Assembly: GCA_965232615.1 (NCBI GenBank)
Contig: OZ246985.1
Span: 2,294,001-2,358,000, forward strand
Direction: 5' to 3'
From: UBA2779 sp965232615
GTDB taxonomy: Bacteria; Spirochaetota; Spirochaetia; DSM-2461
DNA length: 64,000 bases
The notes under the pieces were generated by a model. It was not told where the DNA came from. It saw nothing but the letters and a program-made list of their open reading frames with translations, and ran no database searches. Both the position numbers and the translations under genes were made by a program. Positions 44,633-54,311 of the stretch are shown piece by piece. Within the stretch, counting starts at the first letter, position 1. Each line of letters opens with the position of its first letter.

Positions 44633-47600
44633 ATGTCAAAAAGGAAAATGATCACCATTGATGGTAATACCGCTGCCGCACATGTAGCCTATGCATTCAG
44701 CGAAGTCGCTGCAATTTTTCCCATTACACCCTCATCACCAATGGGGGAGTATACGGATGCCTGGGCAAGTTCCGGGCTAAAAAATGCTTTTGGAAAACCC
44801 GTTGATGTTATTGAGATGCAAAGTGAAGCAGGAGCTGCTGGTGCAGTCCATGGTGCTCTTTCCGGTGGTGCAATGACAACAACGTACACTGCAAGTCAAG
44901 GACTTCTCCTGATGATTCCAAACATGCACAAGATTGCTGGTGAAATGCTTCCGACTGTTTTCCATGTATCAGCTCGATCTTTGGCCGCCCAGTCTCTTTC
45001 CATCTTTGGTGACCATTCTGACGTTATGGGAACTCGAAATACAGGATTCGCCTTGATTGCCGCCAGCAGTATACAGGAAACTATGGATCTGGCTCTGGTG
45101 AGTCATCTCTCGACACTGAAAGGTCAGGTGCCCTTCCTGAATTTTTTCGATGGTTTTCGCACCAGTCATGAAGTTCAAAAAGTAGAAGAAATTAGTTTTG
45201 AGACAATTAAAAACCTCATTGAACCTCAATACATCGAAAGATTTCGGGACAGAGCCATGCGGCCGGAAAAACCTGTTGTCAAAGTAGCGGCACAAAACCC
45301 TGATGTCTACTTTCAGGGACGAGAAACTGTCAATAAGTACTACGATGCTCTTCCCGGTATAATCCAGGAATACATGGACAAAGTAGCAAAGGAAATTGGT
45401 CGCCAATACCACATTTTTGACTATGTTGGTGATCCGAAAGCTGAAAAGATCATTATCGCAATGGGTTCAGCCTGTGACACCATAGATCATGCCGTAAAGA
45501 CCCTGAACAGCCGTGGAGAAAAGGTTGGTGCTATCAAAGTCCGTTTGTACCGGCCTTTCAGTGTAGAGCACTTTCTTGGAGCTATGCCCGATACTGTAAA
45601 GAAGGTGGCTGTTCTTGACCGCACAAAGGAACCAGGTTCTATCGGCGAGCCTCTCTACATGGATGTAGCAGTTGCATTGGCTGGAAGAAATATCACTGTT
45701 ATCGGAGGGCGGTATGGTCTTTCATCAAAAGAGTTCACTCCATCGATGGTGAAGGCTGTCTACGATCATCTTGACGGCAAATGTTCTCATAACTTCACCG
45801 TGGGTATCAACGATGATGTAACGAACCTGTCACTGGATATCAATGAAAAACTTCAAGTTGATCCTGATGATGTGGTGAGTTGCATGTTCTGGGGGTTGGG
45901 CTCTGACGGCACAGTTGGCGCCAACAAGAACTCCATTAAAATCATTGGCGACAATACGGACATGAATGCACAAGCCTACTTTGTATACGATTCGAAGAAG
46001 TCTGGCGGTATAACAACAAGTCATCTTCGTTTCGGCAAAAGTCAGGTTAACATGCCCTGGCTGATAGAAGAAGCCGACTTCGTCGCCTGTCATAACCCTG
46101 CCTATATTGGTCGATATGACATGCTCTCTCCTCTGAAGGAAGGGGCCACATTTCTATTGAATACGAAAGTACCCCCGGAAGAGGTATTTTTCAGTCTCGT
46201 CAAAGAAGAACAGAAGATAGTCATTGATAGAAATATCAAGTTCTATGTCATTGATGCATTGAAAATAGCTCGTGAAGTAGGACTTGGCAGCCGTATCAAT
46301 ACGGTCATGCAGGCATGTTTCTTCAAAATCTCCGGTGTACTTCCCGAAAAAGAAGCTATTGATCTGATGAAGAATGTCATCAAAAAGTCATTTGCCAACA
46401 AGGGTGACGATATTGTCAAAATGAATTGGAATGCCGTGGATAAAAGCAGTTCAGGACTAAATTTAGTCCCGATTCCATCAAAACCTGTATCTCAATGCCA
46501 TACAGCTCCGGAACTCATTTCTCAGGACGCTGGAGACTTTGCCCGCAACATAATTCTTCCCACAATGTCGCTCAAGGGAGATAATATTCCGGTGAGTCAA
46601 ATGTCTTTCGATGGAACAATTCCTATCGGAACAACTCGATTGGAAAAACGTGGTGTTGCCCCACAGGTTCCAAGGTGGCGAAGTGAAAACTGTATTCAAT
46701 GCAATCAATGTGCCCAGTCCTGCCCCCATGCTGCAATCCGTGCTAAGCAAATTGCCCCGGGAGACCTGGATGGTGCACCCGAATCCTTCCAAACTCTAAA
46801 ATCAAAAACAAAGAATGATAAAAACCTCCAGTATAGGATCCAGATCTACATTGAAGACTGTCAGGCATGTGGTGTTTGCCTTGTAACCTGCCCGGCGAAG
46901 AATAAAGCTCTTGAATGGAGTCCCATAGAGACGGAACGTGAATCTGGGGAGAATGCAAATGAAGCCTTTTTCACATCTCTCCCTGAGGATGTCCTTGATG
47001 GATCCCCTGAAACCAGTGTAAAGGGTTTACAGTTTAAGCAGCCTCTCTTTGAGTTTTCCGGTGCTTGCGCAGGCTGTGGTGAAACTCCTTATGTAATGAT
47101 GATGAGTCAAATCGCTGGAGACCGGATGGTAGCCGCTAACGCCACTGGCTGTTCTTCCATCTACGGTGGTACATTCCCCACTGTCCCATACTGTACCAAT
47201 AAGGAAGGACGGGGACCGGCATGGGGGAACAGTCTCTTTGAAGACAATGCGGAGTATGGCTTTGGGATGCGTCTTGCGGTTGATAGCAACCGTCACCTGC
47301 TGAAGATTAAAATAAATCGAATTTTAGAAATTGGAACAACAGACAAACTCACTCAAAGCCTCAAGAAAGCTCTGGAGATTTTCAATAATACAGATCAGGA
47401 AGCCAAGGATCATCAACTGACTGTGCAAACCCATCTGCCGGAGGCATTGAAATCCGCCAGCAATGCCGAGGCCAGCGAAGTTCTTGCTAAAATCATAGAA
47501 TTGCAGGATTACTTCATTGATAAATCAGTTTGGATTATCGGTGGTGATGGCTGGGCCTATGACATAGGATATGCCGGGGTAGATCATGTAGTTGCCATGA

Positions 47601-48160
47601 ACAAAAATGTCAATATACTGGTCCTTGATACTGAAGTGTATTCCAATACTGGAGGTCAGGCATCAAAAGCCACTCCCATTGGAGCTGTAGCCAAGTTTGC
47701 CAACAGTGGTATGAAACTCACCAAGAAAAATATGCCGTTTATGTGCATGAGCTACGGCTATGTTTACGTAGCCTCTATATCCCTGGGAGCCAACAGAACC
47801 CAGGCCCAGAAAGCCATGATGGAGGCAGAAGCATACCCAGGGCCATCCATTATTTTCGCCTATTCTCCCTGTATCAATCATGGTATTGATATGAGTAAGA
47901 GTCAGGTGGAAATGAAGCGGGCTGTTGAAGCCAATTACTGGCCGTTGTTCCGTTTTGATCCCAGGAATGATGATGGCAAGAGATTTCAGTGGGAAAACAA
48001 AGAATCGACATTGGACTTCCAGGATTTTATCCGTAATGAACGGCGTTACTCTACGCTCCGAAGAACGAATCCAATGGAAGCTCAAACACTGTTTGAACTC
48101 GCTGAAGCCAATGCCAGGAAGCGAATGGATTTCTATCAGAAGATCGGTGAGATAATGTAG
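44633..48160 (+). CDS. nifJ: Pyruvate:ferredoxin (flavodoxin) oxidoreductase
   Basis: 1175 residues, one polypeptide holding all domains. It oxidatively decarboxylates pyruvate to acetyl-CoA with ferredoxin as acceptor. The alpha part starts IDGNTAAAHVAYAFSEVAAIFPITPSSPMGE, and YPLYRPF-like and GAPTPA-like regions follow. Two [4Fe-4S] clusters are in CIQCNQCAQSC and CQACGVCLVTC (residues about 687 and 743). The TPP region has GACAGCGETPYV and GGDGWAYDIGYAGVDHV with NTGGQASKATP. GAAGGAAAC precedes the ATG. It may supply acetyl-CoA to the TCA-type cluster in this window. Confidence 0.97.
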   Translation: MSKRKMITIDGNTAAAHVAYAFSEVAAIFPITPSSPMGEYTDAWASSGLKNAFGKPVDVIEMQSEAGAAGAVHGALSGGAMTTTYTASQGLLLMIPNMHKIAGEMLPTVFHVSARSLAAQSLSIFGDHSDVMGTRNTGFALIAASSIQETMDLALVSHLSTLKGQVPFLNFFDGFRTSHEVQKVEEISFETIKNLIEPQYIERFRDRAMRPEKPVVKVAAQNPDVYFQGRETVNKYYDALPGIIQEYMDKVAKEIGRQYHIFDYVGDPKAEKIIIAMGSACDTIDHAVKTLNSRGEKVGAIKVRLYRPFSVEHFLGAMPDTVKKVAVLDRTKEPGSIGEPLYMDVAVALAGRNITVIGGRYGLSSKEFTPSMVKAVYDHLDGKCSHNFTVGINDDVTNLSLDINEKLQVDPDDVVSCMFWGLGSDGTVGANKNSIKIIGDNTDMNAQAYFVYDSKKSGGITTSHLRFGKSQVNMPWLIEEADFVACHNPAYIGRYDMLSPLKEGATFLLNTKVPPEEVFFSLVKEEQKIVIDRNIKFYVIDALKIAREVGLGSRINTVMQACFFKISGVLPEKEAIDLMKNVIKKSFANKGDDIVKMNWNAVDKSSSGLNLVPIPSKPVSQCHTAPELISQDAGDFARNIILPTMSLKGDNIPVSQMSFDGTIPIGTTRLEKRGVAPQVPRWRSENCIQCNQCAQSCPHAAIRAKQIAPGDLDGAPESFQTLKSKTKNDKNLQYRIQIYIEDCQACGVCLVTCPAKNKALEWSPIETERESGENANEAFFTSLPEDVLDGSPETSVKGLQFKQPLFEFSGACAGCGETPYVMMMSQIAGDRMVAANATGCSSIYGGTFPTVPYCTNKEGRGPAWGNSLFEDNAEYGFGMRLAVDSNRHLLKIKINRILEIGTTDKLTQSLKKALEIFNNTDQEAKDHQLTVQTHLPEALKSASNAEASEVLAKIIELQDYFIDKSVWIIGGDGWAYDIGYAGVDHVVAMNKNVNILVLDTEVYSNTGGQASKATPIGAVAKFANSGMKLTKKNMPFMCMSYGYVYVASISLGANRTQAQKAMMEAEAYPGPSIIFAYSPCINHGIDMSKSQVEMKRAVEANYWPLFRFDPRNDDGKRFQWENKESTLDFQDFIRNERRYSTLRRTNPMEAQTLFELAEANARKRMDFYQKIGEIM

Positions 48161-48445
48161 CGGAGTAATTGATCAAAACGTTGCGCATCAGATTATGAAC
48201 AGTTGATAAAAGCATTATTTTTGTTCTCCAAGCTGCCGGATACTCATGGATAAATTTAGTGCCCGACAGCTTGTAAAGACTGATTCTAATTGAAAATCTG
48301 TCTGGTAAAGAATCCGTATCAGTTCAGTCGTTTAATACTATCACGAACCCGGATAAATGGCCGACCAGCCCCAGCAATGCTCTGTTGCCAGATTTCGAAG
48401 TGAGTTCTTTTAAGTGACGGCAAGGATTGAAAAGGAGAGTTGCCG
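48161..48445. other. Gap without recognised gene
   Basis: 285 bp between nifJ and rimO. It contains a weak copy of the short dispersed motif (48259-48279, complement) and no hairpin terminator that I can support. Confidence 0.5.
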
Positions 48446-49795
48446 ATGTCAAAATTCTATGTTGAGAACCTTGGTTGTGCAAAAAACCAGGTTGATGCCG
48501 AGGTGATGATTGCTTCACTCAAAAACCAGGGCTGGATCTACACTCCCGGTAATCCGGAAGAAGCTGATCTCATCATCGTCAACAGCTGTAGTTTCATCAA
48601 AAGTGCTCAGGAAGAATCTACAGACACTCTTCTCAGGGCAAAAAGTGAATACCCGGACAAACGAGTTATTGCAGCTGGTTGCCTTGCTCAGAGATGGTAC
48701 AGGGAACTGCCGGAACTCATCCCGGAGTTGGATGGAGTGTTTGGAAATCGGAATCCTTCCAGAGTCAGTGAAATGGTAGGGAGGGTGATGGCAGGCGAAA
48801 AGCCCATATTTGTGCCCGATGGGAAAAATAAAGCACTGGAAAGGGAAGATTTTTTCGGATTCAACCGCTCCATATACATCAAGATTTCAGACGGATGCAA
48901 TCATAACTGCCGTTTCTGTGCCATACCTCTGATGAAGGGCCCACTTGCCAGCCGACCCATGGACGAAGTGGTTTCCGAAGCCGGCAGCCTCCTCAAGAAG
49001 GGAGCTTTTGAACTGAATCTGATTGCCCAGGATCTTCTAGCTTTTGGTCAGGATAGAGGAGCCCGGCATGGCAGGGGACTGATAGAACTCCTTAAGCGGA
49101 TCCTGGAAAATACGGATAGAAATGACATCTGGATTCGTCTCCTCTACCTTCACCCTGACGACTTTCCCACTGAACTGCTCAGTCTTATGGAAGCTGACCC
49201 CAGAATACTTCCCTACCTGGATATTCCATTCCAGCACGCATCTGTTCCTGTTCTTCAAAAGATGGGCAGGAAGGGAAACGCTCAGATCTATCTTGATTTG
49301 ATCAGCGAGATACGGAATCGACTCCCCAACTCTGTGGTTCGTTCCACCTTCCTGGTGGGACATCCAGGAGAAGGACACCGGGAGTTTGAAGAACTTGAGA
49401 GATTTCAAGATATGGCTGCACTGGATTGGCTTGGAGTGTTTGCATGGTCAAGAGAAGAAGGAACTGCTGCTGCTGAAGATAAAAATGCTCTGGCAGCACG
49501 ACTGGCGATTCCCATATCAAAGAAACGCCGGGAAATTATTGAAAATCGTCAATTAAGCATAACAGGAAAGCGTCTTGATCAATGGGAGGGACACCAGTTG
49601 GACGTTCTTGTTGAAGAATTGATTCAAGAAGAGAACTGCATGCTGGGAAGAAGTTTTTTCCAGGCCCCGGAGGTGGACGGATCGGTGGTTGTACATCGTC
49701 GAGAAAACTCAAAGCAATTCCTTTCAGGGGATGTTGTCAGGGTAAAAATTACAGGACGGACAGGTTTTGATCTCCAGGGAGATTTGATTGAATAA
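48446..49795 (+). CDS. rimO: Ribosomal protein S12 methylthiotransferase RimO
   Basis: About 449 residues. Radical-SAM enzyme that methylthiolates an aspartate of ribosomal protein S12. YVENLGCAKNQVDAEVMIASL is the RimO signature of the MTTase domain, NSCSFIKSAQEES follows, and the radical-SAM motif is CNHNCRFCAIPLMKG. The C-terminus has a TRAM-like domain. ATG at 48446 (AGGAGAG upstream) is preferred to TTG at 48440. The end overlaps the next gene by 8 bp. Confidence 0.95.
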   Translation: MSKFYVENLGCAKNQVDAEVMIASLKNQGWIYTPGNPEEADLIIVNSCSFIKSAQEESTDTLLRAKSEYPDKRVIAAGCLAQRWYRELPELIPELDGVFGNRNPSRVSEMVGRVMAGEKPIFVPDGKNKALEREDFFGFNRSIYIKISDGCNHNCRFCAIPLMKGPLASRPMDEVVSEAGSLLKKGAFELNLIAQDLLAFGQDRGARHGRGLIELLKRILENTDRNDIWIRLLYLHPDDFPTELLSLMEADPRILPYLDIPFQHASVPVLQKMGRKGNAQIYLDLISEIRNRLPNSVVRSTFLVGHPGEGHREFEELERFQDMAALDWLGVFAWSREEGTAAAEDKNALAARLAIPISKKRREIIENRQLSITGKRLDQWEGHQLDVLVEELIQEENCMLGRSFFQAPEVDGSVVVHRRENSKQFLSGDVVRVKITGRTGFDLQGDLIE

Positions 49796-51905
49796 ACAAC
49801 GACCTCCCTGGTTGGAAGGACTCAACAGCATACAGGCCAAAGCCGTAACACATGGAGAGGCCCCTCTTTTAATACTTGCCGGAGCCGGATCAGGTAAAAC
49901 ACGGGTAATTACATCACGAATCGCCTGGATGGTGGCCGAAAAAAAATTCGACGCATCATCCATTCTGGCGGTGACTTTTACCAACAAGGCCGCAAGAGAA
50001 ATGCGGGAACGGGTAACAAGCCTGGTACCTGATGCCCATAAGGTTATGATAAGAACCTTTCACTCCTTCGGGGCATGGATCCTGCGGCGATATGCCAGTG
50101 CTGCCGGTCTATCACCCGACTTCACTATCTATGACGACAATGATCAGGTCAGTCTTCTTTCTCAGATTGTTGATGGAGTTTCTCGTCGAGAACTTCATCT
50201 GTGGACTCACCGCATAGCCCGGGCGAAGGATGATGGATTGAGCCCGAATGATGATCTGTCGGAGTTTTCTCACAATCCGGACTTTCCCAGTATTTACCGT
50301 CTCTATGAAGAACGTTTACGGAGTATAGGTAATGTGGATTTCGGAGACCTTATCTACCTCCCCAATCTTCTTTTGAGAAAGAATTCAGAGATACGGGATC
50401 GTTTAAGATGGAGATTTCAAGCCATTCTGGTTGATGAATACCAGGATACCAATGTGGCACAGTACCAGTTGCTCAAGGAATTGACCGGACCTGAGACCTG
50501 GCTCAGCGTTGTTGGAGATGACGACCAGTCCATCTACGGTTTTCGGGGGGCCGAAGTCGGTAACATCCTGAAATTCTCCCATATGTTTTCCGGTACAGAA
50601 GTGATGAAGTTGGAGCAAAACTACCGGTCAACAAAAACCATCCTGAGTATTGCTTCTGCTGTTGTATCCCACAATGCTGAACGCCTGGGAAAAACTCTCT
50701 GGACTGACGGCGCAATCGGTGAGAAAGCCATTCTGGCATTTCTGAACGACCAGGAATCCGAGGCCGAATGGTGTGCCGATCTGATTAATGCTGATGGAAA
50801 CCTCGGGGGAACAGCCATTCTTTACCGAACCAATGCCCAGTCCCGTATCTTCGAAACGGTATTTCGCCGCCGGGACATCCCATACCAAATCGTTGGAACA
50901 CTGAGCTTCTATCAGCGGGAAGAAGTAAAAGATATTCTGGCCTGCATGGCCTGGTTGTCCAATCCCCGGGATGAAGTAGCATTCAGGCGTATTGCAAACA
51001 AACCATCCCGGGGCCTTGGAAAATCCAGTCTGAACAAGCTCATTACCCTGGCAGTAGAGCAATTCTTTGGAGATATTCTGGAAGCCTGTACGCAGAATAT
51101 ACTGAAGGGCAAAGCAGCCAAAGCCTCGATATTTCTCAGAGAAATGGCCAACCGATACAGGGGAGGGCAAACTCAGGAACCTCAATTTGAAAATCTGGGA
51201 TTGATGGTCAAAGATCTGGCATCATTTTCAGGACTGATTACCTATTACCGCGAGGTAGATCGGATAGAAAATACCCGCCGAATAGATAATATTGATGAAT
51301 TGGTGAATGCTGCCGCCGACTATCCGGCAAGTCAGGAAGGACTTACAGCCTTCCTGGAAATTGTGGAACTTGATCAAGTCGCCCTGGAAGAAGAAAATAA
51401 TGATACAAACAGAGTTACTTTGATTACCATACATAATACAAAAGGACTGGAGTTCGACAGAGTAATTATTACCGGTTTAGAGGAAGATCTTTTTCCTCGG
51501 GGTGATGAAGGATTCGATAATGATGAAACCGAAGAGGAAAGACGTTTATTCTATGTTGCAATTACACGGGCTCGTCAGAATTTGGCCTTTACCTCCTGTC
51601 ACTCAAGAATGATATGGGGACGTCATCGAATTTCCACTCCATCACGATTCCTGAAGGAGCTTCCTGAAGAATTCATTAAGCAGGAAGGTCAAGCCGGAGA
51701 TGCCAGAGAATCAACCCTGTGGAGACCGGGAACTCAGATCTACCACGATGAATATGGTGTTGGCGTGGTACAGAAATGTCTTTCAAACTCTGGAAACACC
51801 GTGATTCATGTTGTATTTGAATCGGGCAGACGAGCGACACTGATACCGGAATTCACAGCTCACAAAATGGAGATATTGGGATATGTACGGTCCACTGACT
51901 ACTGA
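49788..51905 (+). CDS. UvrD/Rep/PcrA-family DNA helicase
   Basis: 705 residues. Superfamily 1A 3'-5' helicase in repair or replication restart. Motifs in order: LNSIQAKAV (Q motif), LAGAGSGKTRVIT (Walker A), VTFTNKAAREMRERV, IRTFHSFG, VDEYQDTN (Walker B), VVGDDDQSIYGFRGAE, LEQNYRST and LEFDRVIITGLEEDLFP, then RRLFYVAITRARQNL. The C-terminal STLWRPGTQIYHDEYGVGVV region is a Tudor-like end seen in UvrD/PcrA. The start is TTG at 49788 after GGGAGA, overlapping rimO. Subgroup (UvrD, PcrA or Rep) is not decided. Confidence 0.92.
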   Translation: MNKQRPPWLEGLNSIQAKAVTHGEAPLLILAGAGSGKTRVITSRIAWMVAEKKFDASSILAVTFTNKAAREMRERVTSLVPDAHKVMIRTFHSFGAWILRRYASAAGLSPDFTIYDDNDQVSLLSQIVDGVSRRELHLWTHRIARAKDDGLSPNDDLSEFSHNPDFPSIYRLYEERLRSIGNVDFGDLIYLPNLLLRKNSEIRDRLRWRFQAILVDEYQDTNVAQYQLLKELTGPETWLSVVGDDDQSIYGFRGAEVGNILKFSHMFSGTEVMKLEQNYRSTKTILSIASAVVSHNAERLGKTLWTDGAIGEKAILAFLNDQESEAEWCADLINADGNLGGTAILYRTNAQSRIFETVFRRRDIPYQIVGTLSFYQREEVKDILACMAWLSNPRDEVAFRRIANKPSRGLGKSSLNKLITLAVEQFFGDILEACTQNILKGKAAKASIFLREMANRYRGGQTQEPQFENLGLMVKDLASFSGLITYYREVDRIENTRRIDNIDELVNAAADYPASQEGLTAFLEIVELDQVALEEENNDTNRVTLITIHNTKGLEFDRVIITGLEEDLFPRGDEGFDNDETEEERRLFYVAITRARQNLAFTSCHSRMIWGRHRISTPSRFLKELPEEFIKQEGQAGDARESTLWRPGTQIYHDEYGVGVVQKCLSNSGNTVIHVVFESGRRATLIPEFTAHKMEILGYVRSTDY

Positions 51906-52680
51906 AGAAGCCTCTCTGATCGCCCGTCTTCCCATTATCAATCGTGCCCGCGGCGCCAGACTCTACACCGCTGAGGGCAACCGATGGATTGACTGCTGGG
52001 CCGATGGAGGACGGGCCCTGATCGGCCATCGACCTGGAGGAGTCTCACTCAGGTTAAAAAACGAAATCAACCGTGGATTATACGCCCCCTACCCCAATCG
52101 ATGGAATAAACGTTTGGCAAAGGCATTACTCAAATTATTTCCTGGTTATAAAACCGTCCGTATCTTCAGAAATATGGAAAGGGCCGTAGCACTGTCTTCC
52201 CGGGGAAAGCATCCCATCGATCCCCTGGATATTCCAATGGAGACTCGTACCATAGAAGACCCCATCTGGGGACGCCCCCTGCTTCCCAACCACCCTAAAA
52301 GCAGAATTCTCTTCCCCATTCTACCTGTTCCCGGATTAATTGAAGCTCAGACTGTGCTTCATACCAGTGAATCTGATGATCAACTGCCTTCGAATGATCC
52401 TGTATCTCCTCTGATACTGGCTGCGCTCACCCGCTCCTGCCTCACTCTGGGAGGGAGTACTCACATGGATCATGGTGAAGATTCAGAGTATTGGGTAATG
52501 AGAGGACCATACATGGTATATCGCGGCGAAGAAAAGGATTACAAAAAAATATTCAAGATCCTCTTCAACCGGGCTGTTCTTATCGCACCCTCTCCTCATC
52601 GACCTTCAATTTATCCTTGCGATATCTCTGAGGGAGAAAAGAAATTACTGAGAATCCCCTCCGACATGGATGTTGACTGA
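51883..52680 (+). CDS. Class III aminotransferase-like protein without PLP lysine
   Basis: 265 residues. The first 100 residues resemble the N-terminus of glutamate-1-semialdehyde aminomutase/class III aminotransferases (INRARGARLYTAEGNRWIDCWADGGRALIGHRPGG, then a lone LKNEINRGLYAPYP). Then comes a tract with no equivalent of the DE-V cofactor-binding segment or the SK lysine motif, and a family end (RGPYMVYRGEEKDYKKIFKILFNRAVLIAPSP). It is much shorter than the ~430-residue family, so it is a degenerate relative, probably not a working transaminase. It overlaps the helicase gene by 23 bp and the next gene by 36 bp (convergent). Confidence 0.5.
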   Translation: MYGPLTTEEASLIARLPIINRARGARLYTAEGNRWIDCWADGGRALIGHRPGGVSLRLKNEINRGLYAPYPNRWNKRLAKALLKLFPGYKTVRIFRNMERAVALSSRGKHPIDPLDIPMETRTIEDPIWGRPLLPNHPKSRILFPILPVPGLIEAQTVLHTSESDDQLPSNDPVSPLILAALTRSCLTLGGSTHMDHGEDSEYWVMRGPYMVYRGEEKDYKKIFKILFNRAVLIAPSPHRPSIYPCDISEGEKKLLRIPSDMDVD

Positions 52681-53463
52681 GTCTATAATCTTCTGATGAG
52701 AGCGATAATCCCCAACAGCCATTGTGTAGGCCAGTATATTTTGAGTGGTATTAAAAAAACTGCTGGTTATGGTGTGGATTGTCATCTCCAGCATTTCATC
52801 ATAGCTTTCATCCTCAGACTCTTCCAGAAATCCTTTTTTTCGGTACTGTTGCAATTCCTCCAATCTCTCACGGTATTCCTCAGTCTTGTTTTTGAAAACT
52901 TCAATAACATTCCCGATGTAAGGTTCGATAAGATCGTATCGTGCAAAAGCAAATAAAACATCCCTGCAAATCTCCCAGTACGCCCTTGCCAGTTCAGGAA
53001 ATTGCTTTACTATGTGCTCAAATAATTCTATTGTTTTATTCTCTTGCTCCAAAACAGTATTGATGTCCAGGACATCCTTAACCAATTCAGAGTTGCCTCC
53101 ATCATGTCTAATTCTGGAGGTGTATTCATCACGGAGAAAAACCAACCGATCCATGGCAGGAGGAAATTCCTCTCCCAGGCGCTTCCAATCATCAAGCATA
53201 AATGTTGCTCGAATCCCGGCATGAGATGGATCGTACTCCAGTACATTTTTGAAATACCAGACAAAGCGTTCCAATGCCTCAGGATATTTCCCTTCCGATG
53301 CCATCGTCATGGTGTTATCATAGTAAAGACTCATGTCTGGAATCTCTTCAGCTGATGGAGTTGTGATGGCAATAACGCTTTTTCCTGATAATTCATGCGC
53401 GGAACGCGCGGATACCATATAGCATATTTGCATTAGAAATAGAAATGTCAAAGCTCTTCTCAT
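52645..53463 (-). CDS. Secreted helical protein, unknown function
   Basis: About 272 residues. MRRALTFLFLMQICYMVSA is a signal peptide, and the rest is mostly helical, with a TPR-like unit (YYDNTMTMASEGKYPEALERFVWYFKNVLEYDPSHAG) near residue 50. ATG at 53463 has AGGA about 8 bases upstream; the longer frame to 53517 would misplace the signal peptide. Its 3' end overlaps the aminotransferase-like gene by 36 bp. No specific family recognised. Confidence 0.55.
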   Translation of the reverse strand: MRRALTFLFLMQICYMVSARSAHELSGKSVIAITTPSAEEIPDMSLYYDNTMTMASEGKYPEALERFVWYFKNVLEYDPSHAGIRATFMLDDWKRLGEEFPPAMDRLVFLRDEYTSRIRHDGGNSELVKDVLDINTVLEQENKTIELFEHIVKQFPELARAYWEICRDVLFAFARYDLIEPYIGNVIEVFKNKTEEYRERLEELQQYRKKGFLEESEDESYDEMLEMTIHTITSSFFNTTQNILAYTMAVGDYRSHQKIIDSVNIHVGGDSQ

Positions 53464-53667
53464 ATTTTGTCCTATATACATCTTATTGGCAGACAATGGT
53501 TCTTTACAACATGACAAATAATAGAAAAGGCCATGATCATTGTCAATCAGATTTAAAGGTAGTGAGATAACACTCGAAAGCCCGAGGAGATCTATTATTC
53601 GACCAATTTTTTATTTTGCTATCCCGCAGAGCAGCTGTAAAGTGCACCATATCCAGAATCCATTTAA

Positions 53668-53860
53668 GGGTACCTCTAAAAAACAGCTTTAGGAAATTGA
53701 CGAATTGGCGGTGCGTTCCTCGGAGCTTTGCTCCTGCGGTACGCGCCTGCTTACGTGAGCATTTTGACAACGCAGTAGCGGCAGAAAAAACCTGCCTGCG
53801 CCGTACCCTGCGCGGCAGGCAGGTCGAGTCAAGAACTAAATGGGTTTTTTAGAGGTGCCC
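53668..53860 (+). mobile_element. Dispersed hairpin element, copy F
   Basis: 193 bp, GGGTACCTCTAAAAAACAG to TTTTTTAGAGGTGCCC. One hairpin module (one wobble G-T in the outer arms, ACGCGC) and a second palindrome near the right end (CCTGCCTGCGC ... GCGCGGCAGGCAGG). Flanks TTAA and ATAC do not match. It is the left boundary of the decayed island. Confidence 0.8.
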
Positions 53861-54000
53861 ATACAATACTATACGAAAATCCAGAACAAAAGAAGTACGG
53901 GTGATAACTATGTCCAGTCCATCAAATACCTCTCCGTCTGGCTCCATCGCGCCTACGGAAAACCGCCATACATTCTACTGGACGAGTATAACACGCTCCT
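53861..54000 (+). pseudogene. AAA-ATPase-like (PF09820-type) fragment
   Basis: The frame from the right edge of copy F reads ...YLSVWLHRAYGKPPYILLDEYNTLL, which fits the region around the Walker B motif of AAA-ATPase-like/PD-(D/E)XK proteins (typical ...YGKKVVVLIDEYDTPI). The Walker A part is missing: copy F starts the fragment and the direct repeat at 53998 ends it. Confidence 0.55.
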
Positions 54001-54188
54001 GCGAAAGCACCCTGCATTTGACAGCCCCACCTCCGTGAACTCCGTGCCTCCGTGAGAAACACCCCCCACCCCCCAGAACCATCGGTCATCAGCATTCACA
54101 ACCGGGAGCCAAACACCCCTACCGGCCCTTTCGTCAGGCAGACCAGGTATCTAAAAATATCGACTCGCTTGATGGTCGGTTTTGAGTG
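53998..54188 (+). repeat. Direct repeat, left copy, flanking the Rpn gene
   Basis: About 185 bp (CCTGCGAAA ... GATGG) nearly identical to 55188-55378. It includes TTTGACAGCCCCACCTCCGT and CGGGAGCCAAACACCCCTAC. Differences are a few substitutions and an indel in a C run. Confidence 0.85.
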
Positions 54189-54311
54189 TAACCGTTTTAC
54201 GCAATCTGGCAAAGTCCGACAGACTCCTGGTCACTCATAACTGAAAGCCAAACGCCCCATTCCAAAAATCTCATTGACAACACTCCCCGACAAGAATACG
54301 ATTGACTTACC

